This document shows positions 47,490 through 55,690 of a DNA stretch of 64,000 nucleotides, in pieces. Each line of letters opens with the position of its first letter. The first letter of the stretch is position 1. The stretch lies in assembly GCA_023428695.1 (NCBI GenBank), contig JAEYWY010000017.1, positions 505,207 to 569,206 of the forward strand. The letters are read 5' to 3'. The notes beneath the pieces were generated by a model. The model ran no database searches. It saw only the letters and a list, made by a program, of their open reading frames with translations, and was not told the origin of the DNA. The DNA is from Bacteroidota bacterium. GTDB taxonomy: Bacteria > Bacteroidota > Bacteroidia > Cytophagales > Cyclobacteriaceae. Both the position numbers and the translations under genes were made by a program.

Positions 47490-50237
47490 GTGAAAGCTGG
47501 CTTATTATTCTGGTTGTCGGTACTCCTCATACCTGAATTCTCCTTTGCACAGTGTGAAGACGGCCCCACGGTATGGCTGGAGAAACTTCGTGTCGTTGAA
47601 ACGGCACAGCTTTCACTTAATGAAAAGGTGACGCAACTTGAAAAGTTACGCGCCGACCACGCACGTTGTGGCAACCGCGACAGCGTGTACGCCAGAATTA
47701 TACACCGTCTCGGCGATACCCATCGTCTTAATGGCAACTTTCAGATCGCTATCGATCTCACACGGGAGGCGATTGCTGTCAACAAGAATAAACCAAAAGG
47801 GCAACGCTCCTATCTTACGCATTCATACTATAATCTCGCAATCTTTCATCAGCTGCTGAATCTGCCGGTGACCGCACTTCAATACTATGACAGTTGTATT
47901 GAAGTTGGTGTAACCTTTCCCGAAAAGAGGTTTATTGCGTTGATGGCGCTTGAAAAGAAGGCATTCCTTCATTTTCAGGCGGGAGACTACCAGCGCAGCA
48001 TTGAAGCAGCCTCGTATGGTATCGAAATAAGCCGGCAGGACCACGATGCCAAATTTGAATCATGGTTGCTTGTACAGAAGGCACAGTCCCAGGCAGAACT
48101 CGATGAACTGGAAAAAGCGGAACAGGATGTCAACACGGCGATGAATATCCTGAATGAAACCGGCATGACGCAGTACCTTTCGAATGCCTATAATGTGTAC
48201 GCAAATATTCTCGGGAAGAGAAAACGTTTTGCTCCAGCAACGGAATATTATACGCGTGCATTTGAAGCCAACCGGAAGTCAGGGAACATCGCACAGGCGG
48301 CCCGCGACCTCCAGGACCTTGCGTTGCTTTATCGCAACGGTATGGGTGAGCATCGGAAAGCAATTGCAACGTATGAACGCGCCATCGCACTTGCGAAAGA
48401 GTCAAATGACGCCTATCTGCTTGCTGTTACCTATAACAATATGGGCCAGGCATACTGGAAGGAGGGCGACCATCGAACGGCGCTAAAGTATTATCAGCAG
48501 GCCTTGCACGTGCTGCCAATCGGGTTTACCGATGCTGATGTCGAAACAAACCCACCGCATGAAAATCTCATCGGAGTTACCAATGATTACCTTGTGGCAG
48601 CGTTGTTATGGAACAAAGGTGAAGCATGGTTCGATCTTTTTGGCGTATCGAAAGACACGACACTGTTACTGCATGCAGTGAACGCGTATCGGGCAGGTGA
48701 TCGCATGGTCGACCAGATGCGCTGGAATCAGCAGGGTGAACAATCACGATTGTACTGGCGACAGCGAACGAAGTCGTGGTATGAAAAAGCCGTGCATGCG
48801 TGTTACCTCCTTGACGATGCGGAGCGCGCGTTTTATTTTATGGAGAAATCCCGCGCAGTGCTGCTGAATGACAAACTCTCCGAACTAGGTGCCTACACGC
48901 AGCTGCCGGAAAGTGTACGAAAGGAAGAGATGGCGTTGCGAATGAATGTGCAGAGAGCAAAGGATGAAGGTAACGCGGGCCGGGCAGGTACCGTTGCCTG
49001 GGAGCAGCAGCGCGAGTTGAATCAGTTCATCAAAACACTGGAACAAGAGTACCCAGCGTATTATCGGTACAAGTATGATACCACGGTGTTCACGCTTAAC
49101 GGCTTACAGCAACATCTTCTTCCCGGCGAGCAAACATGGATTGAGTCGTTTTCGGGTAAGGACGTTATTTATTCACTGGTGATCACGCATAGTGATGTTC
49201 GCTTTTATCGTATCGAACTACCCGGTCACGAGCAGCTCGCCACCCGGGTCGTGGAACTGAATACATCGCTGGCCAACATCAACAGCAACTATCCGGAGTT
49301 TGCGGAGATTAGTCACGAGTACTATACACGGGTTGTCGCTCCATTGCAGATAAGCACACCACGGGTAACGATTTCGATGGATGACTATCTCATCCCGTTT
49401 GATTTACTGCTCGAAAATCCTGACGATCGAACCAGCTATTTACTAAAGCGACACGCGTTCAGCTATTCGTACGCGGCGACGCATACATATCGCGGTGAAC
49501 ATAACGCTCCGGCTCATTCTCTATTGGGTATTGCCCCTGTCTCGTATGGTAAGGTTCTTGCGCTACCGGAACTTGGCGGTGCCGATAAATCACTTAAAAA
49601 GATTGGTTCGCTCTTTTCAAATCGGAAACTCTTCAGTGGAACAAAAGCCACAAAGTCGACATTCCTGGAAAATCTCGCGCGGTACGACGTCGTTCACATC
49701 TACTCACACGCGAACGCCGACAGTACCGACAGCGAGCCCGTTGTTTACCTGTATGATTCAGCATTGCGTGTTTCCGAGCTGCATGCAATGCGCGAGCAAC
49801 TTCAAACGAAAGCGATCTTTCTGTTTGCCTGCAACACCGGTATCGGAAAACAGGTACGCGGCGAAGGTGTCTTGAGCATGGCCCGGGGTTTTGCCTCCGC
49901 CGGAATCAAGTCCACGATCAGCGCACTCTGGCGCATCGACAATCATGCTTCCTATGAATTAGCCGAACTCTTTTTCGAAGGACTCAGCAATGGCGACCCC
50001 GCTGACGTCGCACTGCAGCAAGCCAAAATCGCGTTAGCAAACGAATCACCTGAGCACGAGCTGCCCTATTATTGGGCGGGGGCGATTTTTATCGGGGATG
50101 CGGATTTGGCGTTTGTGGACGATGTAAATTCAGGAATGAGAACTTCGACGTCAATTGTTGTTTGTCTCGTGGCAGGGATGGGCATTATCGCACTTGCCTT
50201 CTTTGGTTATCGGCGGTTTGGGGGGAGGGTGGTTTAG
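47490..50237 (+). CDS. TPR-CHAT (caspase-like) protease, membrane-anchored
   Basis: 915 aa, GTG start giving a signal peptide (LLFWLSVLLIPEFSFAQ). About 350 residues of tetratricopeptide repeats (LGDTHRLNGNFQIAIDLTREAI, YNNMGQAYWKEGDHRTALKYYQQAL), a helical linker, then a CHAT cysteine-protease domain: VVHIYSHAN (His about 740), AIFLFACNTGIGK (Cys about 781), ARGFASAGIKSTISALW, YYWAGAIFIG. Ends with a transmembrane helix (IVVCLVAGMGIIALAFFGY) and short basic tail. The CHAT domain would face the periplasm. Co-operonic with the subtilase, it suggests a two-protease signalling or maturation step for the divergent secreted proteins. Confidence 0.88.
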   Translation: MKAGLLFWLSVLLIPEFSFAQCEDGPTVWLEKLRVVETAQLSLNEKVTQLEKLRADHARCGNRDSVYARIIHRLGDTHRLNGNFQIAIDLTREAIAVNKNKPKGQRSYLTHSYYNLAIFHQLLNLPVTALQYYDSCIEVGVTFPEKRFIALMALEKKAFLHFQAGDYQRSIEAASYGIEISRQDHDAKFESWLLVQKAQSQAELDELEKAEQDVNTAMNILNETGMTQYLSNAYNVYANILGKRKRFAPATEYYTRAFEANRKSGNIAQAARDLQDLALLYRNGMGEHRKAIATYERAIALAKESNDAYLLAVTYNNMGQAYWKEGDHRTALKYYQQALHVLPIGFTDADVETNPPHENLIGVTNDYLVAALLWNKGEAWFDLFGVSKDTTLLLHAVNAYRAGDRMVDQMRWNQQGEQSRLYWRQRTKSWYEKAVHACYLLDDAERAFYFMEKSRAVLLNDKLSELGAYTQLPESVRKEEMALRMNVQRAKDEGNAGRAGTVAWEQQRELNQFIKTLEQEYPAYYRYKYDTTVFTLNGLQQHLLPGEQTWIESFSGKDVIYSLVITHSDVRFYRIELPGHEQLATRVVELNTSLANINSNYPEFAEISHEYYTRVVAPLQISTPRVTISMDDYLIPFDLLLENPDDRTSYLLKRHAFSYSYAATHTYRGEHNAPAHSLLGIAPVSYGKVLALPELGGADKSLKKIGSLFSNRKLFSGTKATKSTFLENLARYDVVHIYSHANADSTDSEPVVYLYDSALRVSELHAMREQLQTKAIFLFACNTGIGKQVRGEGVLSMARGFASAGIKSTISALWRIDNHASYELAELFFEGLSNGDPADVALQQAKIALANESPEHELPYYWAGAIFIGDADLAFVDDVNSGMRTSTSIVVCLVAGMGIIALAFFGYRRFGGRVV

Positions 50238-50287
50238 TACGATTTTGAGAGTTTCCATAAAATGCATTTCCAGGGAAGCTTGCGGTA

Positions 50288-50842
50288 TTACTGTGCAGTT
50301 TGTTCAACTATTGTCTTAATGTTACTTAACGTTTTCTGTTGTGCTTTTATAATAAACTTTCTTCCGAACAGGTATGATGGCAGGTTTCTTGGAAATTTTG
50401 CATAAGCGTAAAACGTGCAAGTGTAAAACGTTTTATTAATTCCTTTTTCAACAAAGTTGTTAATGAGTTTACAGGTTGCTGGCATTGGCTTTATAAGGCG
50501 TAATTCTACCTCAATATTGCTTTCGTCCATTCTTTTAATTTCCTGTTCGCCCATACCTACATTTTTATTCCTGTCTTCGTTAAGGCTTTCCCATTTCAAT
50601 AATGCACCAACCGTTCCATCTGTTCCAACAACCGTCGGTTTAAGATTTGGGTCAGCATTTAACCATTCGCTATATTGAGTTTGATTGCCGAGCAGGCTCA
50701 CGTAATCATAGACGGATTTTTTTGGCTTATCGATGATTTCGGACACCGTGACAGAGTAGTGCTTCGGAAGAATCAATGCCACCAATAGAAGTAACAGCAC
50801 AATCACTGTAACAATGCTTAAAGCTATAAATACAACGTCCAT
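50288..50842 (-). CDS. SRPBCC (polyketide-cyclase-like) membrane-anchored protein
   Basis: 184 aa from ATG 50842 (MDVVFIALSIVTVIVLLLLLVALIL), an N-terminal membrane helix followed by a START/Bet v1-like domain: VSEIIDKPKKSVYDYVSLLGNQTQYSEW, GTVGALLKWES, TFYTCTFYAYAKFP. Family members bind small hydrophobic ligands; here no ligand can be inferred. The start 4 bp after the DoxX-like stop suggests co-transcription. The pair is more AT-rich than the CHAT gene before it. Confidence 0.72.
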   Translation of the reverse strand: MDVVFIALSIVTVIVLLLLLVALILPKHYSVTVSEIIDKPKKSVYDYVSLLGNQTQYSEWLNADPNLKPTVVGTDGTVGALLKWESLNEDRNKNVGMGEQEIKRMDESNIEVELRLIKPMPATCKLINNFVEKGINKTFYTCTFYAYAKFPRNLPSYLFGRKFIIKAQQKTLSNIKTIVEQTAQ

Positions 50843-50846
50843 ATTA

Positions 50847-51236
50847 TTATTGTTTGAAAGGAATAACTGACTGGACTTTTTTGTCTCGTAATCCAATTGC
50901 AACCCAAACCAATGCAGCAAAAAGAATAGGTGAAAGTAAAATCGAAGGGGCATCATCGTGAATAATGTGCGTAGCAACAGCTCCACCAAACCACGCCGTA
51001 AGTATCATCGCACCCAAGAAGGAAGTTTTGGGAATCACATAAAGAGTAATTCCTGAGAGTAGAACGATGGCTAACGGCAAAAGAGTACTTTCAGAATATC
51101 CTAACTCTTTAGCATTTTTTAATGCAGTTTCGGTTTTCACCAAGTTACTTACTGCGCCGATAAAAAGGAACGATGCCACAATTCCCTGAAGTACGTAAGA
51201 CGACCATAATCTCACTTTTGAAATCTCATTTTCCAT
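50847..51236 (-). CDS. DoxX-like small membrane protein (second copy)
   Basis: 129 aa from ATG 51236 (MENEISKVRLWSSYVLQG). Four hydrophobic segments including FLGAMILTAWFGGAVATHI, which aligns with LIGAILLTGYWGGAIATHV of the protein encoded at 17829. Function unknown. First gene of a two-gene unit with the SRPBCC gene. Confidence 0.78.
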   Translation of the reverse strand: MENEISKVRLWSSYVLQGIVASFLFIGAVSNLVKTETALKNAKELGYSESTLLPLAIVLLSGITLYVIPKTSFLGAMILTAWFGGAVATHIIHDDAPSILLSPILFAALVWVAIGLRDKKVQSVIPFKQ

Positions 51237-51404
51237 AATCTTTTTTCCCAAAAGTATTTATTGAAATACTTTCGGTCTTGTAAAAAATCATTGATTTCAT
51301 CGTGCAGATTGTTTTAAAAAGTCGGTTGGAGGTAAGCGTCCGGTGAACTGCATCTTTCGCTATCTTTTCCAGCACCATAGCTTTGTTCAAAAATTAAGAT
51401 AGCT

Positions 51405-51701
51405 ATGGCGGCAGACATAACAAAACAGCAGTTGATGTTTTCATTGATCGAGATTTGGAAGAAGGGTGAACAATCTCAACAGGACTTTTGCAAGGAGAAG
51501 GATCTTGATTACAACCAGTTCCAGTATTGGCTACGTAGATACAAACAGCTCAACTCACCGGGCGAATCAATTTCTGGATTCACCCAGATCAAGTTAAAGT
51601 CACCAGTATCGAACGGATCCGTGGAATTGATTTTTCCTGATGGCCGTAAGTTGATCTTTCATCAACCCGTAGATGGGGCGCTTGTTCGTAGCCTTCTTTA
51701 G
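51405..51701 (+). CDS. tnpA: IS66 accessory protein TnpA
   Basis: 98 aa. N-terminal helix-turn-helix region (IEIWKKGEQSQQDFCKEKDLDYNQFQYWLRRYK) and C-terminal SVELIFPDGRKLIFHQP, as in the first orf of IS66 elements. Needed with TnpB for transposition in this family. Its stop (51701) is 2 bp before the tnpB start. Confidence 0.85.
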   Translation: MAADITKQQLMFSLIEIWKKGEQSQQDFCKEKDLDYNQFQYWLRRYKQLNSPGESISGFTQIKLKSPVSNGSVELIFPDGRKLIFHQPVDGALVRSLL

Positions 51702-51703
51702 TA

Positions 51704-52087
51704 ATGCTTTCGCTATCACCGTCGTGTCGTTACTTTCTCTATCGTGAGCAAACCGACATGCGTAAAGGCTTCGACAGCTTAAGTGGAATCGTTCGTGATT
51801 CGCTGGGAAAAGATCCGTTAAGCGGTGATGTATTTATCTTTTTCAACCGGCGGAGAACTCAAGTAAAAATGTTACTGTGGGAGCGCGACGGATATTCGAT
51901 CTACTATAAACGCTTGGAGCGAGGATCATACGAGTTGCCGTCGCATAATTCAACGGAACTTCGAGCGGATGATTTGATGCTCATCCTTCAAGGTGTATCA
52001 TTGAAGAGTGTTCGCAGAAGAAAGCGTTTCGATATCAATAGAAATAATTTTGAAACATCTCAGCACAATTTCTTTGTGAACAGTTGA
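51704..52087 (+). CDS. tnpB: IS66 accessory protein TnpB
   Basis: 127 aa with the strongly conserved TnpB signature YLYREQTDMRKGFDSLSGI (here FLYREQTDMRKGFDSL), GDVFIFFNRRRTQVKMLLWERDGYSIYYKRLERG. IS66 Orf2. Intact. Confidence 0.92.
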   Translation: MLSLSPSCRYFLYREQTDMRKGFDSLSGIVRDSLGKDPLSGDVFIFFNRRRTQVKMLLWERDGYSIYYKRLERGSYELPSHNSTELRADDLMLILQGVSLKSVRRRKRFDINRNNFETSQHNFFVNS

Positions 52088-52106
52088 TACTGTTTATCTT
52101 TGTTTC

Positions 52107-53558
52107 GTGACGGAAACGATTGACTACAAAGAGAAGTATGAAGCGCTGTATGTAGAGCACGTTAATCTTCGTCACGAACTCGATCAGTTGAAGCGTTTAG
52201 TGTTTGGTTCACGTCACGAACGTTTCATTCCCAACACGCCGGAAGAACAACTGAGTCTCGGATTGAACGCCGAGCAAAAGGAGGTTGCTCCTGCACCGGT
52301 TCAGAAAATCGAATACACACGCATACAACCCGCCACCAGTACTGAGAAGATTAATACTGGGCGCATGAAGCTTCCTGCTGATCTGCCACGAGAACGTGTC
52401 GTGATTGAACCATCGGAAGATGTGACAGGCATGGAGAAGATTGGTGAAGAAGTAACTGAAGAACTGGAACGTGTTCCGGGAAAGTTATTTGTTCGACAAT
52501 ATGTACGTCCTAAATATGCTCGTCGAAACGGTGAAGGTGTAGTGATTGCATCATTACCTGCAAGACCGATTGATAAAGGCATACCAGGTCCAGGGTTATT
52601 GGCACAGATCATCATCGATAAGTATACCGATCATCTGCCAATCCACCGTCAACAACAACGCTTCGAACGCGAAGGAATAAAATTACCAAGTTCGACGCTC
52701 ACCGATTGGATCGCCGCGACGTGTGCACTACTGGATCCGCTTTACGAAGCACTTAAGAAAGAAGTGTTGTCGTCCAACTATCTTCAAGTAGACGAAACAC
52801 CGATCAAGGTGTTGGACAAGAATAAAAAAGGTACCACGCATCGTGGATATCATTGGGTATATCATGCTCCCTTGAAGCGACTGGTGTTGTTTGATTATCG
52901 TGAAGGTCGCGGCCGCGAAGGTCCTGAAGAGTTATTAGATGGGTTTATTGGTTGTGTTCAATCGGATGGCTATGCGGTATATGAACAACTTAAGCGCAAG
53001 GAGATTACGCTTTTGAATTGCATGGCGCATGGACGAAGGAAATTCGATGAAGCGAAAGACAACGACTTTGCAAGGGCCTCTTATGTCCTTACAGAGATGC
53101 AGAAAGCTTATGCGATTGAACGTGAAGCTCGAGAGCAAGGTCTGTCGCATGAACAACGTTTACGGCTTCGCCAGGAGAAATCGGTTCCTGTATTAACAGC
53201 ATTGAAGATCTGGATGATCGAGAACTACAAAGCTGTTGTTCCGAAGAGTCCAATAGGCCAGGCGTTGCACTATTGTTTGGAGCGTTGGGATAAGCTCATG
53301 CTATACACCACCAACGGCATGCTGGAGATTGACAACAATCTGGTTGAAAACGCCATTCGTCCAGTAGCAGTAGGTCGTAAGAATTACCTCTTCGCCGGAT
53401 CGCACAACGGCGCTCAACGCGCCGCCATGCTCTATTCGTTTCTAGGCACCTGCAAAATCAACAACATCAATCCGTTTGAGTGGCTCCGATCAACTCTCGA
53501 TCAAATACCTAACTACCCAATCAATCGTATCGCTGAATTATTGCCACGCAAGACGTAG
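52107..53558 (+). CDS. tnpC: IS66 transposase TnpC (DDE)
   Basis: 483 aa, GTG start. N-terminal coiled coil (YEALYVEHVNLRHELDQLKRLVFG), zinc-binding/antitermination-like region, then the DDE core: YLQVDETPIKV (Asp), GCVQSDGYAVYEQL (Asp), EIDNNLVENAIRPVAVGRKN (Glu), and the C-terminal FLGTCKINNINPFEWL. Full length for the family and all catalytic residues present, so the element may still be active. Confidence 0.93.
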   Translation: MTETIDYKEKYEALYVEHVNLRHELDQLKRLVFGSRHERFIPNTPEEQLSLGLNAEQKEVAPAPVQKIEYTRIQPATSTEKINTGRMKLPADLPRERVVIEPSEDVTGMEKIGEEVTEELERVPGKLFVRQYVRPKYARRNGEGVVIASLPARPIDKGIPGPGLLAQIIIDKYTDHLPIHRQQQRFEREGIKLPSSTLTDWIAATCALLDPLYEALKKEVLSSNYLQVDETPIKVLDKNKKGTTHRGYHWVYHAPLKRLVLFDYREGRGREGPEELLDGFIGCVQSDGYAVYEQLKRKEITLLNCMAHGRRKFDEAKDNDFARASYVLTEMQKAYAIEREAREQGLSHEQRLRLRQEKSVPVLTALKIWMIENYKAVVPKSPIGQALHYCLERWDKLMLYTTNGMLEIDNNLVENAIRPVAVGRKNYLFAGSHNGAQRAAMLYSFLGTCKINNINPFEWLRSTLDQIPNYPINRIAELLPRKT

Positions 53559-53574
53559 TTGAGCGGAGGGTTAC

Positions 53575-53673
53575 TCCGCGTTCAGACCTGCTTTCCGGTC
53601 AACCGACATACCACTGGTCAGAAACGCCGACGTGTCCAGTTAACGCAAGCCAACCATGAATGAAGGCCATGGC
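53575..53673. repeat. Remnant of the gene-less integron cassette
   Basis: Diverged copy of the left-most part of the array's 230-bp gene-less cassette body read on the plus strand's far end: shared landmarks are CGTTC...GAC, TCAACCGA.ATAC, GCCGACGTG and ATGAAGGCC just before GCACAAC. It abuts the IS66 right end and is truncated there. Confidence 0.6.
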
Positions 53674-53804
53674 GCACAACGTTTTGTGTTTATGACGGCT
53701 GCGGCTTTCGAAGCCGTCATTGTCCACTGTGTGTGGACGAAATTAATAAAACAAAACTACAATTTAACCTGTCACCCGCAGCTGGCATAAACACGGTGTT
53801 GGCG
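53674..53804 (-). repeat. attC site A (type 1, 131 bp)
   Basis: Distal-most site seen. Cores GCACAAC and GTTGGCG; inner arms TGTTTATGAC.GGCTGCGG / CCGCAGCTGGCATAAACA pair with one unpaired base, as in folded attC. Starts 11 bp after the stop of the 53816 gene. Plus-strand CAAAACTA (53752-53759) is a minus-strand TAnnTTTG. Confidence 0.85.
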
Positions 53805-53815
53805 GCTGGCATTGT

Positions 53816-54433
53816 TTACTCAATCTTAATTGTAGTTCCTTCAAGTGCTGATAGTGTCCTTCGTGTCCCGGTTACAGTACAGTCGATTATTAAATTCTTT
53901 GGTGTCCCATGAATAGGGTCACCACCTAATTCATTACCAGCTTTCACTTCAATAGTCCCTGTTGATACTAAGTCTGAAATTTGTTTTGTTAAGTCCAAAT
54001 ATTTTCCTGATGCTCCATATTTTGCGGAATGTATAATAATGTCCGGTTTAGCTCCAGTTATTGAGTTTTGAAATCGCTCTTCAACTGTAACCATAAAATC
54101 AAGGACATCATTTTTTGATTTAGATTGACCAACTTTTTGTTCTTTACCGAAATAAAAGGAGAGGGCACCGGTGATACCTGTCACCACAAATGCAGTCCAA
54201 CATATCCAAGTTGATTTTTCTGATTCAAAATCACCAATCAATGCTGTTATGAATGTCGGTAAAGATGTCCCTAAAAGTATAGAGCCAATGATATACCAGC
54301 GATTTGTATTGTCTTTGATTTCTCCAATTTTTCTCTTTACTAGATTCCATTCAGTTGTCGAAATTGGATATGATTTCTGTTTCTGTAACGGAATCAATTC
54401 ATAGTCCTGTGAAAATTTGAAATTGTCTGCCAT
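53816..54433 (-). CDS. Cassette gene: two-helix membrane protein with DUF3395-like C-terminus
   Basis: 205 aa. Two membrane helices near 46-67 (WYIIGSILLGTSLPTFITAL) and 74-95, a linker, then DIIIHSAKYGASGKYLDLTKQI...EVKAGNELGGDPIHGTPKNLIIDC, which resembles DUF3395, a beta domain found at the C-terminus of some DnaJ-like proteins. The first half looks like SLATT-type membrane proteins, some of which act as effectors in defence loci; that link is weak. Second gene of a two-gene cassette, 2 bp after the gene at 54436. Confidence 0.65.
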   Translation of the reverse strand: MADNFKFSQDYELIPLQKQKSYPISTTEWNLVKRKIGEIKDNTNRWYIIGSILLGTSLPTFITALIGDFESEKSTWICWTAFVVTGITGALSFYFGKEQKVGQSKSKNDVLDFMVTVEERFQNSITGAKPDIIIHSAKYGASGKYLDLTKQISDLVSTGTIEVKAGNELGGDPIHGTPKNLIIDCTVTGTRRTLSALEGTTIKIE

Positions 54434-54435
54434 GA

Positions 54436-54693
54436 CTATTTTTTATTAGGTTCAATTAGTCCGGCCTTTATGGCGTTTACAAAAATGGTGTTACCACAAT
54501 TATTACAAGTTACTGGAACAACTGGAATCAATGGTCCAGCACCAAGAACTAGGTTTCCTTGGTTGTACTCACGTAGTTCAAATATTGAATCTGAAACTGT
54601 CCAATTACCTGTCCCACACATTTGACATGGTCTACCTTGCCACTTGGAATTTAAATGTGCTAGAAGTTTTTGTGCGTCAACCTTTTGTCCCAT
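54436..54693 (-). CDS. Cassette gene: small zinc-ribbon protein
   Basis: 85 aa with two CxxC pairs (RPCQMCGTGNW, about 22-27; VTCNNCGNTIF, about 62-68) that should bind one zinc. The core matches small hypothetical proteins with a treble-clef/zinc-ribbon; function unknown. First gene of the cassette bounded by attC B and A; its stop is 2 bp before the membrane-protein start, so the two probably act together. Confidence 0.68.
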   Translation of the reverse strand: MGQKVDAQKLLAHLNSKWQGRPCQMCGTGNWTVSDSIFELREYNQGNLVLGAGPLIPVVPVTCNNCGNTIFVNAIKAGLIEPNKK

Positions 54694-54718
54694 AGTCTGA
54701 ATTTATCTACAATGCTTG

Positions 54719-54887
54719 CCGCCAACGTCTGGCTATTTGCCGTGGCGGGAATAGGAGCGCTAAAAAATGACCGAAGGGAATGTTTAGCGCGACCTGCACG
54801 TCACTGTCAACCGTGACCAAACGTAATTTAAAAACTAAACTACAAATTTACACTGAACCCCGCCATTGCAAATAGCTTTTGTTGTGC
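54719..54887 (-). repeat. attC site B (type 2, 169 bp)
   Basis: Cores CGCCAAC and GTTGTGC. Arms CTGGCTATTTGC / GCAAATAGC and GTGGCGGG / CCCCGCCA. Near copy of site G. Carries a promoter-like element (see 54843). Confidence 0.85.
54843..54872 (-). promoter_or_regulatory. Promoter-like element inside attC B
   Basis: On the minus strand TTTG (54872-54869), 18 bp, then TAAATTTG (54850-54843): close to the Bacteroidota consensus TTTG-N19-21-TAnnTTTG. It points at the two-gene cassette whose first ATG is at 54693, giving a leader near 140 nt. Confidence 0.5.
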
Positions 54888-54895
54888 GCTGGCCC

Positions 54896-55201
54896 TCACG
54901 TCCGATACTTCATTAAAATTGTCTCAACATTGTCCCAAATCTTTAGTAGAGTCGATGTCTTTCGTGATGCCATCTCATAGTCGATTTTCCCCTTATTCGT
55001 CAAACTGTATTTGCTTCCAGTTTTTGTCAAAAGTCCATTACCTGTCAACCATGTCAAAGATGATTGAAGTTCCTTGTGTGTCGGAACCGCATGATTTATC
55101 CCGTCAGCAATATTTGAAATTGAGTTAAAGTCAGCCGGTTCAATTTGTGAGGCCATCGCAGTAGCTAAGAAAATCCAAGCGGTAGTTTGATTGTCTGTCA
55201 T
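54896..55201 (-). CDS. Cassette gene: small winged-helix-like protein, unknown
   Basis: 101 aa, helical. LQSSLTWLTGNGLLTKTGSKYSLTNKGKIDYEMA has the look of a winged-helix (recognition helix then beta wing), so nucleic-acid binding is possible; no family recognised. Its ATG overlaps the stop of the gene at 55198 (ATGA), making a coupled two-gene cassette. Stop lies 9 bp before the attC B core. Confidence 0.6.
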   Translation of the reverse strand: MTDNQTTAWIFLATAMASQIEPADFNSISNIADGINHAVPTHKELQSSLTWLTGNGLLTKTGSKYSLTNKGKIDYEMASRKTSTLLKIWDNVETILMKYRT

Positions 55202-55500
55202 TTTCTCTCAACTCGAGCATAAGGTTTGTCATAGGGAATATCTTCACCTTCAGTCGCAAAATATCCAATGACAGTATTTTCATCTATTTTTTGTCCCCTT
55301 GTCAAATTTGTCTTACCAGACGGAAAACACGGGCATGTGCTGTAAATAAATGTCTCGCGTCCATTAAATTCTACTTTCGCAATTTTAACCTGGTCTTTGT
55401 GATAGTCACCAAATGAGTCGTCAACATACTCCAAGAATGTCACTACGTCCGTGTCTTGAAGTTCCCCGTTATTCAATTGAAATTTACAAACGAATCCCAT
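55198..55500 (-). CDS. Cassette gene: small soluble protein, unknown
   Basis: 100 aa; beta-rich, with TFLEYVDDSFGDYHKDQVKIAKVEFNGRE (hydrophilic) and a CPC pair (STCPCFPSGKT). No signal peptide or membrane segment. First gene of the cassette bounded by attC C and B. Not recognised. Confidence 0.6.
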   Translation of the reverse strand: MGFVCKFQLNNGELQDTDVVTFLEYVDDSFGDYHKDQVKIAKVEFNGRETFIYSTCPCFPSGKTNLTRGQKIDENTVIGYFATEGEDIPYDKPYARVERK

Positions 55501-55536
55501 TTGTTCTTTTTAGTCTTCTCTGTCCTGAGGGCTTGC

Positions 55537-55669
55537 GCACAACGTTTTGTGTTTATGACGGCTGCGGCTTTCGAAGCGCGTCTTTGTCCCACGTGGCCGA
55601 AACGAATTTAAGAAAACTAAACTTCATGTCAACACGTCACCCGCAGCTGGCATAAACACGGTGTTGGCG
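55537..55669 (-). repeat. attC site C (type 1, 133 bp)
   Basis: Cores GCACAAC and GTTGGCG; same arms as site A. In the loop region the CAAAACTA of sites A and H is GAAAACTA here, losing the -7-like element. Confidence 0.85.
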
Positions 55670-55690
55670 GTAGTTTTTTGTCCACGCACT

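Larger units (their letters stand above)
51332..53574 (+). mobile_element. IS66 family insertion sequence, intact
   Basis: 2243 bp. Terminal inverted repeats: left GTAAGCGTCCGGTGAACT... (51332-51360), right, read inward, GTAACCCTCCGCTCAACT... (53546-53574); I count 21 of 29 positions matching. Carries the IS66 trio tnpA, tnpB, tnpC with no frameshift. The right repeat overlaps the tnpC stop. The 8-bp flanks (GGTTGGAG and TCCGCGTT) differ, so no target duplication. Right flank is a remnant of the array's gene-less cassette; the left flank is not the other half of it. Confidence 0.85.

Noticed and set aside
50288..51236. SRPBCC and DoxX-like genes as further integron cassettes
   Set aside because: They are AT-rich and on the minus strand like the cassettes, but no attC-type palindrome or G^TT core is seen on either side.
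52095..52102. TATCTTTG promoter-like element before tnpC
   Set aside because: Only 4 bp before the GTG start and inside the tnpB-tnpC junction, so a transcript would begin after the start codon; probably chance.
53563..53579. Hairpin GCGGAG-GGTTA-CTCCGC at the IS66 right end
   Set aside because: Spans the IS boundary, has no U-tract and is explained by the terminal repeat next to chance flank.
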